DNA of 64,000 nucleotides. Origin: Topomyia yanbarensis (lineage: Eukaryota > Arthropoda > Insecta > Diptera > Culicidae). Position numbers and translations under genes: made by a program. The notes beneath the pieces were generated by a model. That model was not told the origin of the DNA. It was given only the letters and a program-made list of their open reading frames with translations, and ran no database searches. The stretch lies in the NCBI RefSeq assembly GCF_030247195.1, contig NC_080671.1:297705586-297769585 (forward strand), read 5' to 3'. Position 1 is the first letter of the stretch, and every line of letters begins with the position of its first letter. This document shows positions 35,265-46,929 of the stretch, one piece after another.

Positions 35265-36159
35265 AGCACACTGTTGATGTGTAAACCACGTTGGAAAGGA
35301 AAAAAAATACTTCAAAAGATTTATTATTCATATAATTCAAGCAATACTCAATGTAAATATCACAATATTGGCTGTAATATTTGTGAAAATATTTCGTATG
35401 ATTTGTATTATATTTAATTCAACAGAATATTACGATAAATTGATCAAAAAAAATTATGGAATCATAGCATAATAATAATATTGCAATTTATCAATGGCGC
35501 ATGAAAATTTCATAGGTAAAATCATATGTTTTACAATAAAATTGCAGTTCATTGTGAACTAATTGTTCATAAAGTTAAAAAAAAAAAACAATTTTTATTT
35601 TCCTTTTGCAATATGATACTTGATAAACGTTTTTCTTAAAGAACATGCGAAATTTTTCTAAGGTGTATATTTTTCCAGCAATCGTGGAACATTTTCTTTG
35701 GAAATTAAGTCCGATTTGTTTTTGTCAATATTACACCGGGGAGTCAAACAAACTAAATCGGTTTTTCCAGCACGCATGCTCAATAAAGCATATTTTTATG
35801 AGTTGCAAATTCGATTTTCATGTGGCAAATGTTCCTACTTGTGGGTCATGTTCAATACATATTATTAAAGCTAGGACATATTGATGAGTTGCTCATATTA
35901 AAGCTAGGATATATGTATTGATGAGTTGCTCATGAAGTTTCGACAAGCAAATGTTACCTCTTTGCAATATATCAAACTTCTCAAGATGTTTAACAAGTTG
36001 CACACGTATTTGAAGAAATTAGTACCATGTTTCATATCATACAAACCTGTTACGCTTTTTCCGTGACACAGTAGTTATTAAAAGTGTTACACCAGATTAC
36101 TAGATGTGTTTCACAATCAATTAGGAATATAACAGAGTAACAAAGTGTGCTACTTGGGA
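35265..36159. other. Unassigned A+T-rich DNA
   Basis: No recognisable gene. AGCTAGGAYATAT and GATGAGTTGCTCAT words are repeated near 35870-35930. Confidence 0.5.
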
Positions 36160-36730
36160 CCATAAGCGTTACTCGACTCAAAATTGTTTGCCCAGTTTAT
36201 CCAGTCTGAGCATCTGTTCTGCTTACTGGTACTTAACACACAGTTATAAACGTGTCTTAAATTAAGCAACAAATAGAACGGCGGCGTATACTAATTTAAA
36301 TTTTAAAATAAATATTGTAAGAATTATAAAACAAACCGCAATACTAGGGATGTAACTGTTTCAGTTCTAGTTTCACGTTGAAACACTAATATAAAATAAA
36401 ACGCTGCAGAACACGCTCCTTTTTCATTGTTTTAGTTTCAAACTGGAACCGGCTTAATAAAGCTGCTATTTTTTAAATAATTTCATTATTTTGGTCGTTA
36501 GTCGATTAAGAAGTACATAATCTAAATATTGTTTACCTAAGTTCATTATTGAAAATTTAATTGGAAGATAAAATTTCGTATTTCGCGCAAGATCAAAATA
36601 TTTCCTTTGGTATGAGTCAGATTGCTCATCACAGTCCTCAATATGCAGCTATTCGTTTTATTTTTTCTAGACAGACCAGCCTATTTTTGTCAGCTGGTTC
36701 AGCTAAATAATACCAATCAGCTGGAAACTG
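36160..36730. repeat. Duplicated segment, second copy, distal half
   Basis: Paralogous to about 19735-20370, with matches such as GCGTTACTCGACT, TACTAATTTAAATTTTAAAA, AAACAAACCGC, AAAACGCTGCAGAA and GACAGACCAGCCTATTTTT. With 24705-25870 it reconstitutes the segment that is contiguous at 18.6-20.4 kb. The two halves are now ~10.3 kb apart. Confidence 0.75.
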
Positions 36731-37823
36731 GGTGTTGAAGCGACCATTTTATTTCAAGAATGAAACAAAATAAAAAAAAATAATAAAGGCTTTAATTTTT
36801 TTTTTGGGTTTCTGAACGTTTTCAATTCAACTTATCACGACATTGAAGAAATCTGACACTATCGGTGTTGCTTGACAGCGAAGAAACCATAGACCTAAGG
36901 TTTTGTGACAGCATCTTTAACGTTGTATCGGAAGAGTTAAAATACTTTACAAGGTAAAATAACCAATGTGAAAATATGTAGAATGTTGCATTGATTTAGG
37001 TGAATTCCGATATTCTTTGACATTTGGGTCATTCTACCAGTTATGGAACATCGTAAAAATAGTTATCAATTTTAATATTTTGAACCTGGAAAACATTTGT
37101 TATAATTATTCCATTTCCGCAGTATTGGCAACACTGCTTTGATTATCTAACTCAAGCCGATGCATATTCCGATCCCTCCCGACTGTGCGTGTTGCAGAGA
37201 TTTGTTCGGACCTCGTGACTTTACAATGTGTGTTTCCTGTTCGTTTCCTGCATTTGATCTGGAATCGAAACACGTGGAAGGTATTCAAGCTGATGGCATT
37301 ATTAATACGGTTTCGGTTATTGCATTTGGCTATGGTTTGGATACTGGTCTAAGCTTTGAGGGCGAAATTTTGTTATACAATCGAGAACACTTAGTGCTTA
37401 ATTAATATGCGAACAGGCGGATTCAGTATGCATTATTTAGTTTATAACAATAATCAATAATCATTCAACTACGGACAAATGAAATATAGATGAAAGAAGA
37501 ACAAATGCGATACGCAATACGGCTAGGTGACCGTAACTTGGCGATTAATCATTTTTTTTTCATTATTTGCATCCTTTATGTAAAACTCGTGAGCTAAGGA
37601 AGATTTTTATTAGATAGGTTTTTTTGCAGCACTGCAGCTAAACGTCGCGTGTATTTTTTTTCACTTCGGTTTTCGGGCACTTTTCCGTTGGAAAACCGTC
37701 GGTTCCACCTAGTTTTCGTACCTTCTCGATAAGAAAATTGTCCGCGTCCGCTTTTTTTTCAAATTTTCGAGCAAAGTTCCGATCGGTCGCGAAGTTCTAA
37801 CGTTTTTCTTCAATTGTTACACA
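36731..37823. other. Unassigned DNA with one small open frame
   Basis: A plus-strand frame at 37160-37405 (81 codons) has two Cys pairs (CACC, CVSC) and then unremarkable sequence ending before TAA. The local G+C is higher than around it, so it could be an exon remnant, but no family is recognised and I do not call it a gene. Confidence 0.4.
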
Positions 37824-38094
37824 TAGGGGAGACTGAGGAGACTTGATCCCCTTTTTTATTTTTCAATCCTACTCCGTGGAATGATACAAAAACTATGTAT
37901 TTTTTGTAGTTTTATATTGTTCCTAGGGTTGACTGATAATCATAAAAAAAATTACATGGAAATATTATACTGGACATGAGCTATGAGCATTTTTGGAAAA
38001 CAACAAAAAACTGGAAAATTCTTTGACTAGTAGAGACTCGATCCCTAATTTGGGGACACTTGATTATTTTTTGAAAACGTGTTTAAAAGAGCAT

Positions 38095-38445
38095 GTAGGG
38101 TAATAAGCCTATTTTTACCCTTTTCTATTATCATCCTACCCATCTGAAGCCTTTGGTTAGAGCAGCGTCTGCCATCTTTGCTCAACGCATTGGCTCCAAT
38201 GGTGTGCAATTGGGGTACTCGATTAGAGTTTTTGCTGCGCTCAAACAGAAGATTTTCACCATTCTCAAGTCAATTTTGTTATTATATTGGCTCTTAATAA
38301 GAGGCGAATGACCTTAAGGCTAAAACCTCTATAATCAAAATAAAAAAATGGCTCATACTAACAAATCAAAGAAGCTGAAATAACAAAATTAATAATGAAA
38401 TAATGTGGTACCCTCCCTAATAGGACAAAAATAGGTACCTAACCC
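38095..38445. mobile_element. Nested TAGGGTAA-type element (CTGCCATCTTTG family)
   Basis: The left end TAGGGTAATAAGCCTATTTT pairs loosely with the reversed right end GGGGTTAGGTACCTATTTTTG. The interior GTCTGCCATCTTTGCTCAAC is shared with 16262 and about 48065. It lies inside 37824-39203 and itself contains the SINE at 38297-38348. Confidence 0.6.
38297..38348 (+). mobile_element. Tail-only SINE copy
   Basis: Only the SINE tail is present: GAGGCGAATGACCTTAAGGC, CCTCTATAATC, AAAATAAAAAAA. The flanks TGGCTCTTA (38288-38296) and TGGCTCATA (38349-38357) form a 9-bp target duplication with one mismatch. The related repeat near 17350 is uninterrupted here. Confidence 0.75.
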
Positions 38446-39284
38446 CATTCAATGTTATAAATGTATTGTGGTATTGATTAAATTGTTGTGATTACATATT
38501 ACTATTTTTGTTACTACATATTACGCATCTCTCACAAGATTTTTTTACGAATTCCCCATATCTCTGTGCAATTATTTGAAAGCTGTCGTTATTATGGTTG
38601 AGGAACGTCAAATGTGGGATGCATGCTTGCTACGTATGCTGTAGTAAACAATTACAGTTAAGTTTCTGTACGATGAAGCGTTCATTTTTGACAGTATTTT
38701 TTATTATTTTATGGCAACAATGACTTCAATTGTTCTGGTGTGAATTTGGTTATTTTCAGTGGTGTGTATGAAGCATGGCGAAGGGGATCAAATCTCCACA
38801 AATTTGAAGGGATCAAGTGAACCCATAGCATCTATTTCAGCAAACTTTAGTACAAGTATAGTTGAACAAAAAAATCAGCTCAATCATAACGTATTCATAT
38901 AATTGACATTCTCCTGTAATTCTGTATGCAAAAGTATAGTATGTAGTGGGTGACTTTATCAATTGTATAAAAGTTTGAAAATTTAGAAAATAAATCTTCT
39001 TCAGTTCTTCTGAGATTTTTTTCTTTGAATCGGTAAAAATTCGGTAACACATGTCCAATTTATTTTTTTGTGTTAAAGAAACTTATGTTTAGATAAAACT
39101 GCGCAACTTTCTAGTATATACGATTAATGTATTCTGATCCGCCTTTGAGTTACAATGATGGGATCAAGTCTCCCCGGGGATCAAGTATCCTCAGTCTCCC
39201 CTAACCTCTTTTCGGATACAGGCAAAGCGCTAGCCGAACTGTAAAATTTTTGGAATACGTCAGGCATAGTAACTTTATCATAAC

Positions 39285-40324
39285 ATGGCCAAGGACATTT
39301 GTTCTGCCTGTGGACAAGAAAATCCACCAACGAGAAGATGTAAAACGGGAAAAAAATCAGCGATTGGATGGGTGTGCTGTGATGACTGCAGCGAATGGTT
39401 TCACGCAACCTGCGTTCGGATCGGAGCCTCACTTCTAGCACAGGCAGAAAACTTCTGGTTCTTCTGCGAGAAGTGTACCGTTAAAGGTTGCCTGATGTGG
39501 AAGCAATCTGCGGACATCGTCCCTATCAATCCAGTCAGCCCATCCAAAACAGACGCACAGATTTCGGAGTTGACATCTCTTATTCAAAAGCTGCAGGTAG
39601 GGTTGGACACGCTCAGATCCCAACACAAGAAGTCTATCGATCGTCTCCAGAACAAACTCAGCGAAGCTGAACAACAAGACGAAAAGTGCACATCGCACTT
39701 GCAGGCGCCAACACAAATTGAGGAAAAAACCGAAACCATCCAATCCGGATCTAAGCTGGCAAACATCTATTCACAGACCGTAAACGGATTTCGTATTTCA
39801 ATTAACAAAGTTCCTTTTCGCTAAGGGGAGAATGTATGGGAACTCGTGCGAAACTTTCTCAATTTCCTCGATGCTCCTGATGCGATGCTACAAGTAACAA
39901 AATGCTTTCGCCTCGACGGTAGAAAATCAAAGTGGACGGATCGAACGCTTACTCCTGCCATCATAGTGGTCTTTGACTCCGTCAAAAAAAGAGGCAGTGC
40001 TTCGGCTTTACTTCGAAAAACACAAAGCAGTGACCCTTTGTACACTTAAATCCAATTTTTCATTACCGCTACACAGTGAACGAAGTCCTGTTCATTTAAG
40101 CCTTCAGGATCCGGAACTTCGCGCTTCGAATGAAAATTAAACACCAAATATCATCCGTGTACGTCAAGAATGATCGCGTATCAATCAAACTTCCAGGACA
40201 TATACGCTACACCCCCGTGAAAGACCTACACCATCTTCTCGCTTTGGTTGGACCCGAACCTGCTGGAAACGAATCTTCAGTATTTTTCGACGCCGAATCT
40301 TCGGGTTTCGCCTCCTCTGAATAA
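39285..40324 (+). pseudogene. CR1-like LINE ORF1 with PHD-like zinc finger (frameshifted)
   Basis: The start at 39285 gives a cysteine-rich N-terminus with Cys6, Cys9, Cys32, Cys35, His40, Cys43, Cys61 and Cys64, the spacing of a PHD-like finger, including CDDCSEWFHATC. A Gln/Lys-rich coiled-coil-prone stretch follows (about residues 95-140). The frame stops at 39824 but continues in other frames with a FLNFLDAPDAMLQVTKCFRL block (39850-40020) and a C-terminal block, ISSVYVKNDRVSIKLPG (40142-40200). CR1-clade ORF1 proteins commonly carry such a finger and bind the element RNA. At least two frameshifts inactivate it. ORF2 begins 40 bp downstream. Confidence 0.7.
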
Positions 40325-40363
40325 TCAATCCCGCCACTATGCCGCTGACGTAACTATCCAAAT

Positions 40364-41768
40364 ATGACAAGCAACTATCTAAACAAACTCCGCATTGGAT
40401 ACTTAAATGTTCGAGGATTGGAACGCCATATAGATGGCGTGAAAATCATACTGGATCAGACCACTTATCACTTCTTCGGACTATCAGAAACAAAATTGAA
40501 AGGATCATCTCCCGTAGGACCTATTCACATTCCCGGATACAATTTTGTCCGACACTCGCTTCCATCTAAAGGCGGACGCGGTGCAAAAACCTGCGGAGGC
40601 GTTGGACTGTATATTCGGAAAGGAATCAAAGCTACGACCATCCTGAAATCTGCATTTTATCCCAACCTTCCTATCGCCAATCGTGTTGAGTATCTGGCAG
40701 TGCGGGCGAAACTTAATGATCTGAGCATCTGCATAGTTGTGCTCTACAACCCTACAGCCAGCAATCAACAATTTGCTCAATGCTACGAACGCCTTCTGCT
40801 TGACCTGCAAGACTTCACACCTGACCGTCTGTTTATCGTCGGTGATTTCAACATCAATGTGGCAGCAACACAGCAGAGTCCAAACTTGACGGCTCTCAAT
40901 CAAATCCATCAGGCTTTTGACTTAGCAGTGCTCCCCACATCAGCAACTCGAATTACTGAACGCAGCGCAACGACCATAGATCTAATGATCACAAACGCCC
41001 CTGATACAATCACGACCTGTCGAACTTCTTGTGCCAGCACAATCTCCGACCATGAAGCGATCTATCTGATCTCGAACGTGAGAGTCCCCAAACCTGAACA
41101 ACAAAAACTCAAAATACACAATCTACGCCGCATCAATCCTATACGGCTTCCGGCTGATTTCATCAGTAGAGACAGAACGGACTTTTACCACTGTAGTAAC
41201 GTAGATGCAAAGACTGAAATGTTAACCAGAGAACTGCGAACACTCCTCGACAGTCATGCACCGGAAAAAACTATAACTGTTCGAGATAAGCGCACACCGT
41301 GGATCACAAACGAGATAGAGCAAGCCATCAAAACCAGAGATCTCGCCTACGTACTCTATGCTCGAAATCCCAACAGGCTAAAGGGCGATCCACAGTGGAA
41401 CGACTATCAACAGAAACGCAGCAGAGCAGCAACCCTCATTTCTTCGGCTAAAAGGAGATATGGACAACGGTACTTCAGTCCTGATCTACCCGCACAGCAG
41501 TTGTGGAACAACCTTCGTAGGGAGGGAATCCACAATAAGAGCAAAACCAACATCAACTGTGATCTGAACGTCGGCGAACTCAATAAGTTTTTTGCCGAAG
41601 GACATCGCCAACTTGGTAACAACAGAGCCCAACCGACACAAACCATACAGGCCTCATCCCATCCAAATTCAGCCGCTGAGCCTAACAAAGTACAGTTCCA
41701 TTTTCGTGACGTGGATGCAAGTGAAGTTAATCGGCGTTTGCATGAAACAGAGTCCAACACTGTAGGCA
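40364..41768 (+). pseudogene. CR1-like LINE ORF2, endonuclease part, truncated
   Basis: The frame opens MTSNYLNKLRIGYLNVRGL. It has the full set of apurinic-type endonuclease motifs: LNVRGL (14-19), LSETKL (40-45), VGDFNIN (159-165), TTIDLM (203-208) and SDHEA (228-232). These nick target DNA during retrotransposition. The linker before the reverse transcriptase (RTPWITNEIEQAIK and following) is present. At VNRRLHETESNTVG the LINE sequence stops; the remaining ~17 codons of the open frame belong to an inserted DNA transposon's inverted repeat. The endonuclease itself shows no stop. The reverse-transcriptase core is missing, and its C-terminal part lies at 48772-49462. Confidence 0.85.
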
Positions 41769-43686
41769 AAAATCTGCGAAAATGTAGTCGTTTTCAAGAT
41801 ATTTTAAATTTTGTTTAGACAAAAAGTAATAATTCGTTAAATTACGCCCTTTTCATAAGTTATTCGCGTTTCTCCACTTCTCACCAAAATATGTTACAAA
41901 CTCATCAACTGGTTTGACGAGTGTTTCTAGATTACATCTATCGGTAGCAACCCATTGTTCGAAAGTTATTTCTCCAACACAACGTTCCTCCAATTCTTCC
42001 GAAAAATTGTGTTCAAACATTGAAAGATTTGGACAGCGGTCACATTCACGAAGATAACAATCTTTTGATCTTGACGATGCACTACACAACATTTTTTCGA
42101 AATACAACTTGTAATCTTTTTCGAAAGAATATTTTTGTAGACTATGGAGCATTAAAATAATATTCTCGTGAATCGTACAAACACAAATGTTATGAGAACC
42201 TGAACTTCCTAATAGCTTGCAATTCTTCGGTCTCAATGATGCAAATGAACTAAATCCAATAGTAAATTCACTAATTTCCTTAAACCTATTAAAAGCCTCT
42301 TTCAATGGACAAATTAACAGACGTTTTTGTACATGTTGACGCTTACCATCCTTTTTCACAGAAACATAGTCGTTTAGCCCAGACATGGCTTTGCTAATCT
42401 GGTCGCTATCATAGAACTCCAACACCGTGTTTTTTGTTTGTGAATCCAAAGTATGAACCATCTTTTCGTTGTTGTTGTTCTTGTTGTGATGTTTTCCTTC
42501 TGCTAACAACCTAGCTTGCAATACAATGTGTTTGTTTGCATGAAATTCATCCATTATCTTTTGATTTGACCAACATTTTGGTAAAATAGACAATAACCTC
42601 ACTTGATCGTTTCTTGAACATCCTGAATCTGCAAATCTCTCTTTCAGTTGAGAAATTATATCATCAAGGTCAGCAGCTTTCGTTTTTAATTAATCCAGCT
42701 CATCATTTTCTACATTAAACCCGAATAAATGTTTTCGTATTCCATGTGAAATATTCGAATATTTACTATTGGAATAATTGACTTGTTGAAGCTTGTTTAT
42801 TGCTATTGGTGAAACGTTGATTCCCAGGACTCCTTTATTGAATATTTCAATGTTATGTATTCTGGAATAATCCTGCACATCGCTTTCCTGAGTAGATTGA
42901 TGAAACCGATGGTATGTCTACCGGATCATATCCTGAAGGTGATGATTGTGGTTCTGTAGTGTAGATGCTCGGTAACTGCAGATATTTTATATTGTCAGAA
43001 TTGCATGCCTGCAACCTGCAAGTATCACATATAAAAACAGACTCATCCAATTGAATTTTACACTCTGTGGATTTTAAAATTCCAATAATTTTTTGCGTTA
43101 CTTTGCGAAGCTTCGATGAACACCGTTTACTAGGAAATGGCTTACAACACCTTACTTTATTGATATCCATAATAATTTGCTCTTGTTGACACCAAAACAC
43201 CGTACTGACTAAGTCTCTTTAATGTGTTAACCTATTTCAATGTAAAATATAGGTAAGTTTTAATACATGGTTCATACAGGTATCAACTATTTTGCTTCAG
43301 AAAACATTGGCAGGTAACATCTATATCCTCCTATGGTTTCTCCAGAATAAAGAGTAATTCTCAAATGTGCGACTTAAATAACGTATAAATTGAACTAATA
43401 TCCGAATATTATCAGCTTGGCGCTGAAATCATTTTTAGAGAATTCAATTTCTATGTAGTCAAATAATTTTTTTTAATATTTTCCTGTAGTTTTTTAATGG
43501 TTCGTTATACCGTCATGGTGTAAAGAGGAAAGTTGTAGAATGTATTATGACTATTACGAAAATCGTACGATTGTTGATGGAGAAACACGAATAACTTATG
43601 AAAAGGGCGTAATTTAACGAATTATTACTTTTTGTCGAAACAAACTTTAAAATACCTTGAAAACGACTACATTTTCGAAGATTTCT
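41769..43686. mobile_element. DNA transposon with ~110-bp TIRs and half a transposase
   Basis: The left end AAAATCTGCGAAAATGTAGT and about 110 bp after it match the reversed right end AGAAATCTTCGAAAATGTAGT with few differences, through AATTACGCCCTTTTCATAAG and TTTCTCCA. Inside, the minus strand encodes the N-terminal half of a transposase. TGTA is seen near both edges (41760-41763; 43687-43690), but I cannot fix a target duplication. The element inserted into a CR1-like ORF2. The superfamily is not assigned; long TIRs and this protein type occur in mosquitoes and Hydra (recollection). Confidence 0.75.
41853..43170 (-). pseudogene. Transposase N-terminal half, unassigned superfamily
   Basis: From about 43170 the minus strand reads MDINKVRCCKPFPSKRC and then a CDTCRLQAC cluster, probably an N-terminal zinc-binding module. 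It continues to 42853, then 42878-42690, then 42602-41853 after frameshifts or a stop near 42690-42605. The last block holds NTVLEFYDSDQISKAMSG, KDGKRQHVQKRLLICPLKEA, FSSFASLRPKNCKLLGSSGS and HNICVCTIHENI. I recognise this as the N-terminal region of a transposase type seen in insects and Hydra. The protein ends in the left TIR before any acidic catalytic core, so this is an internally deleted, nonautonomous derivative. The fragment at 63331-63700 represents the missing C-terminal half of the family. Confidence 0.65.
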
Positions 43687-43949
43687 GTAAAGAGCATTTT
43701 CATTTGAAATGACATTTAGAATCACAATCGATAAAAAAATATATTTTTGTCTGTAAAATAGTACAGAATTGAAGAACATGTACAAAGTTATTGTTAGAAA
43801 AACTTTTTTATTGATAACTTCTCCAAAATGAAATTTGACTTAAAATGTTTCTTTTTTATTTAGGTTTTCGCTGGCAGAAAATAAAAAATTAAAAAAAGGG
43901 TTTTTTTAATTTCAATTTTTAATATAAATTATAAATTTTTTGAAAATCG
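43687..43949. other. A+T-rich junction DNA
   Basis: No recognisable feature. It separates the TIR transposon from the truncated reverse transcriptase of the Jockey-type LINE and does not continue the CR1-like ORF2, so DNA was lost or moved here. Confidence 0.5.
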
Positions 43950-45717
43950 GTGCATTTTTTTCGATGTCTAGAAGAGCAACACCAGTGGAATAGCCCTCTG
44001 AGATATTTGCCTTTATCATGTTAGTTACTCTCACAAGTTGATGAGTAGTTGAATGTCCAATACGAAATCCAAACTGCTCAGGAAGAAAAATAGATTTCTC
44101 ATTGACATGTGACATCGTTCTAGATAGGATGATTTTTTCAAATAATTTACTAATAGAAGAGAGTAAGCTAATTGGTCGATAGCTAGATGCTTCTGCTGGG
44201 TTTTTATCTGGCTACAAAATAGGAATAATCTTGGCATTTTTCCATCTTTCAGGGAAGTATGCTAATTCAAAACATTTGTTGAATATTTTGACCAAGTATC
44301 TCATGGTGATTTCGGGAAGGTTTTTAAGAAGAATGTTGAAAATTCCATCATAACCTGGAGCTTTCATATTTTTTAACTTTTTCATGATGGATTTGATCTC
44401 ATCATAGTTTGTTTCAACAATATCGTCTAGAGACAATACTTGATTTGAAACGTTTTCAAATTTTTGTAAGACATCGGTTTCAATAGGACTCACAACGTTG
44501 AGATTAAAATTATGGACGCTTTCAAACTGCTGAGCAAGTTTTTGAGCTTTTTCTTCGTTTGTTAGAAGTATGTGGTCACCTTTCTTCAAAGCTGGAATTG
44601 GTTTCTGAGGTTTCTTAAGAACCTTAGAAAGTTTCCAGGAAAGTTTAGAATTTGGCTTGATTTGTTCAACCTCTTTCGCGAAATTTTCAGTTCTTAAGAG
44701 TGTGAATCTATGCTTAATTTCATTTTGTAGATCCTGATAGATACATTTCATAGCAGGATCACGAGAACGTTGATATTGACGTCTTCGAACATTCTTCAAG
44801 CGAATCAGAAGTTGAAGATCGTTGTCAATGATAGGAGTATTAAATTTTGTCTGTGTTGTTGGTACTGATAAATTTCTAGCATCAACTATAGATATACTTA
44901 AATTTTGTAATGCCGTATCAATGTCAGGTTTATTTTGTAAATCAAGGTCATGATTAAAATTATTCTCAATATAAGTTTTGTACCTTTCCCAATTCGCTTT
45001 GTGATAATTGAACACTGAGCTAATGGGATTGGAAACAGCTTCTTGAGAAAGTGAAAAAGTTACTGGAAGATGATCAGAATCAAAGTCAGCATGTGTAATC
45101 AATTCGCTATAAAGGTGACTTTGATCTGTCAAAACCAAATCAATTGTTGATGAATTCCTTACAGATGAATAGCATGTAGGACGATTCGGGAACAAAATTG
45201 AATAATAACCAGCAGAGCAATCATTGAAAAGTAGTTTACCGTTGGAATTGCTTTGAGCATTATTCCAGGCTCGGTGTTTGGCGTTACAATCACCGATTAT
45301 GAAGAATTTCGACGGATTTCTTGTAAGTTTTTGTAGGTCTCTTTTCAAGAAATTAATTTGCTCGCCAGTGCACTGAAAAGGCAAATAGGCTGCAGCAATA
45401 AAAATGATATCAAGATCAGTTTCAACTTCGATACCCAAACTCTCGATCACCTTGGTGTCAAGAGACGGCGTAACGGAATGTTTGATCCTGCGATTAACCG
45501 CTATTGCGATTCCTCCGCCGAATCCAACAATTCGATCAAATCGATGAATAACAAAATTAGAGTTACTCTTCAATTTAATATTTGGTTTTAAAAAAGTTTC
45601 GGTCACAACGGCTATATGCACATTATGTATCCTCAAGAAGTTGAAAAATTCATCTTCGCACGTTGTTAATGAACGAGCATTCCAATTTAATAAATTTAAA
45701 TGATTATTTAAAGTCAT
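43950..45717 (-). pseudogene. Jockey-clade (Juan-like) LINE ORF2, truncated
   Basis: On the minus strand ORF2 starts at 45717, overlapping the end of ORF1 by 14 nt. Endonuclease motifs are NWNARS (11-16), VTETFL (38-43), IGDCNAKHRAWNN (141-153), STIDLVLTD (190-198) and SDHLPV (214-219). The reverse transcriptase begins around MKAPGYDG (about 452). A single stop (44214-44212) follows KIIPIL, after which the same frame continues PDKNPAEASSYRPISLLSS, LPEQFGFRIGHST and GVALLDIEK to about 43960. There the sequence diverges exactly where the AFD catalytic motif should follow. The palm, YxDD and thumb are missing, so it is inactive. Confidence 0.85.
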
Positions 45718-46900
45718 TATTAAACTTTAATTTCATTACAATTTTGTTAGCAAATTCCCAACCCGCTTGAAAAGCTTCAAACATGGAGGTAGAATTTAAC
45801 ATGGCAATCATCATAGGTAACATAGACTCCTGTAGGTATATTAATTTTTCTTCCGATGCGCTACCTAGATCCATTGGACTAAAGGAAGCGTTGGGTGCAA
45901 ACGAGATTGAGGGCGTGGTAGTTGTAGCCGTTATTTTGGCATTGCTACCTGCCACTAAAGCATAAGATGACACACCATTGTAGGATGGTGTGACGAAGGT
46001 AGAAGAATCTAATCTATTTTGAATCGGACTAGTACGTTTGGGCGTGTTTTCTTGAAGTGTACTTGAAGAAGTAGGTACATTTTTTATTTGTTTTTGTTGT
46101 CTTGAAAGAAAATTTATAATTTTTTCTCGAACAGGACAACCCCAGAAATTCGATTTATGATTTTCGCTACAATTAGCGCTTTTGAAACTTTTTGTGGTTT
46201 TTTTCACCGGACAAGTATCTTTCGTGTGCGATTTATCACCACAGATTATACATTTGGAATCCAAATGACAATTTTTTGTGCCGTGCCCAAAGCCTTGGCA
46301 TCTACGACACTGGGTCAGATTTTGAATTCTGCCCCCATGTCTTCTATAATGTTCCCACTTTACTCGCACGTGGAACATAAAACGTGCTTTTTTCAAATAC
46401 TTTCAAATTATTAACCTCATTACGGTTAAAATGAATTAAGTATAGCTCCTGGATAATTCCTGAGCGTACTGGCATGTCATCGCCGGTAGCCTTTCTCTTC
46501 ATAAGAATAACTTGTGAAGGAGAAAAGCCAAGTAAATTATTCAATTCGTTGGATATTTCATCCAAACTTTGACCTTGAAGTAGCCCTTTCAAGACAGCCT
46601 TGAATGGTATAGCTGTCTTGAAATCATATGAATAAAATTTATATAACTTCTCCGTAAGATACTGGAGTAGTCGTTTGTGGCCAATCAATTCTTCCGCTGT
46701 ATTTCGACATTCTCTTCTTCGGCCAATCTGAAAAGAGACTTTCACGTCTGGAAGGAACGTCGAAAGCTCAGTTCGAAAGGCTTTGAAGTCGGAGATCATC
46801 ACTGTTATAGGCGGAGGCGATTGCGTTTTCTTCTCATTGGCATGGTTTAGCTTTAATTTTTGGCACACGGCCTTTCTGGGAGGACCCAGGCATGTTGGAA
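45704..46900 (-). pseudogene. Jockey-clade LINE ORF1 (gag-like), frameshifted
   Basis: The minus-strand ORF1 is read in two frames. From about 46900 to about 46385 it gives KLKLNHANEKKTQSPPPITV, a folded middle domain with FKTAIPFKAVLKGL and LYLIHFNRNEVNNLKVFEK. From about 46396 to 45704 the protein continues as ARFMFHVRVKWEHYRRH into zinc knuckles. CRRCQGFGHGTKNC and CIICGDKSHTKDTC are perfect C-x2-C-x4-H-x4-C, and a third is degenerate (NCSENHKSNFWGC). This is the nucleocapsid-like protein of Jockey elements, which packages element RNA. One frameshift near 46390 is the main lesion. Its end overlaps the ORF2 start, as in other Jockey elements. Confidence 0.8.
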
Positions 46901-46929
46901 GAATTAAATATTTCTTTAGGCTGAATTGT

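Larger units (their letters stand above)
37824..39203. mobile_element. TA-flanked MITE with GGGGAGACTGAGGA termini and phrase ACTTGATCCCC
   Basis: The left TAGGGGAGACTGAGGAGACT plus TGATCCCC pairs with the reversed right TAGGGGAGACTGAGGATACT plus TGATCCCC, 27 of 28 identical. TA bounds both sides. Phrase copies recur inside: ACTCGATCCC (38038), GGGGACACTTGAT (38052), GGGGATCAAATCTCC (38783), GGGATCAAGTG (38809) and GGGATCAAGTCTCCCCGGGG (39161). Another MITE-like element and a SINE are nested within. No transposase is present. Confidence 0.85.

Noticed and set aside
37160..37405. 81-codon frame with two Cys pairs as a small zinc-ribbon gene
   Set aside because: No conserved family pattern and no splice or promoter context; the evidence is too weak to call a gene.
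41819..43200. Reading the minus-strand frames as a host zinc-finger gene
   Set aside because: They are bounded by ~110-bp inverted repeats and match a transposase N-terminal region.
44212..44214. Stop codon taken as the natural end of the Jockey-type ORF2
   Set aside because: Reverse-transcriptase sequence continues in the same frame after it, so it is a nonsense mutation.
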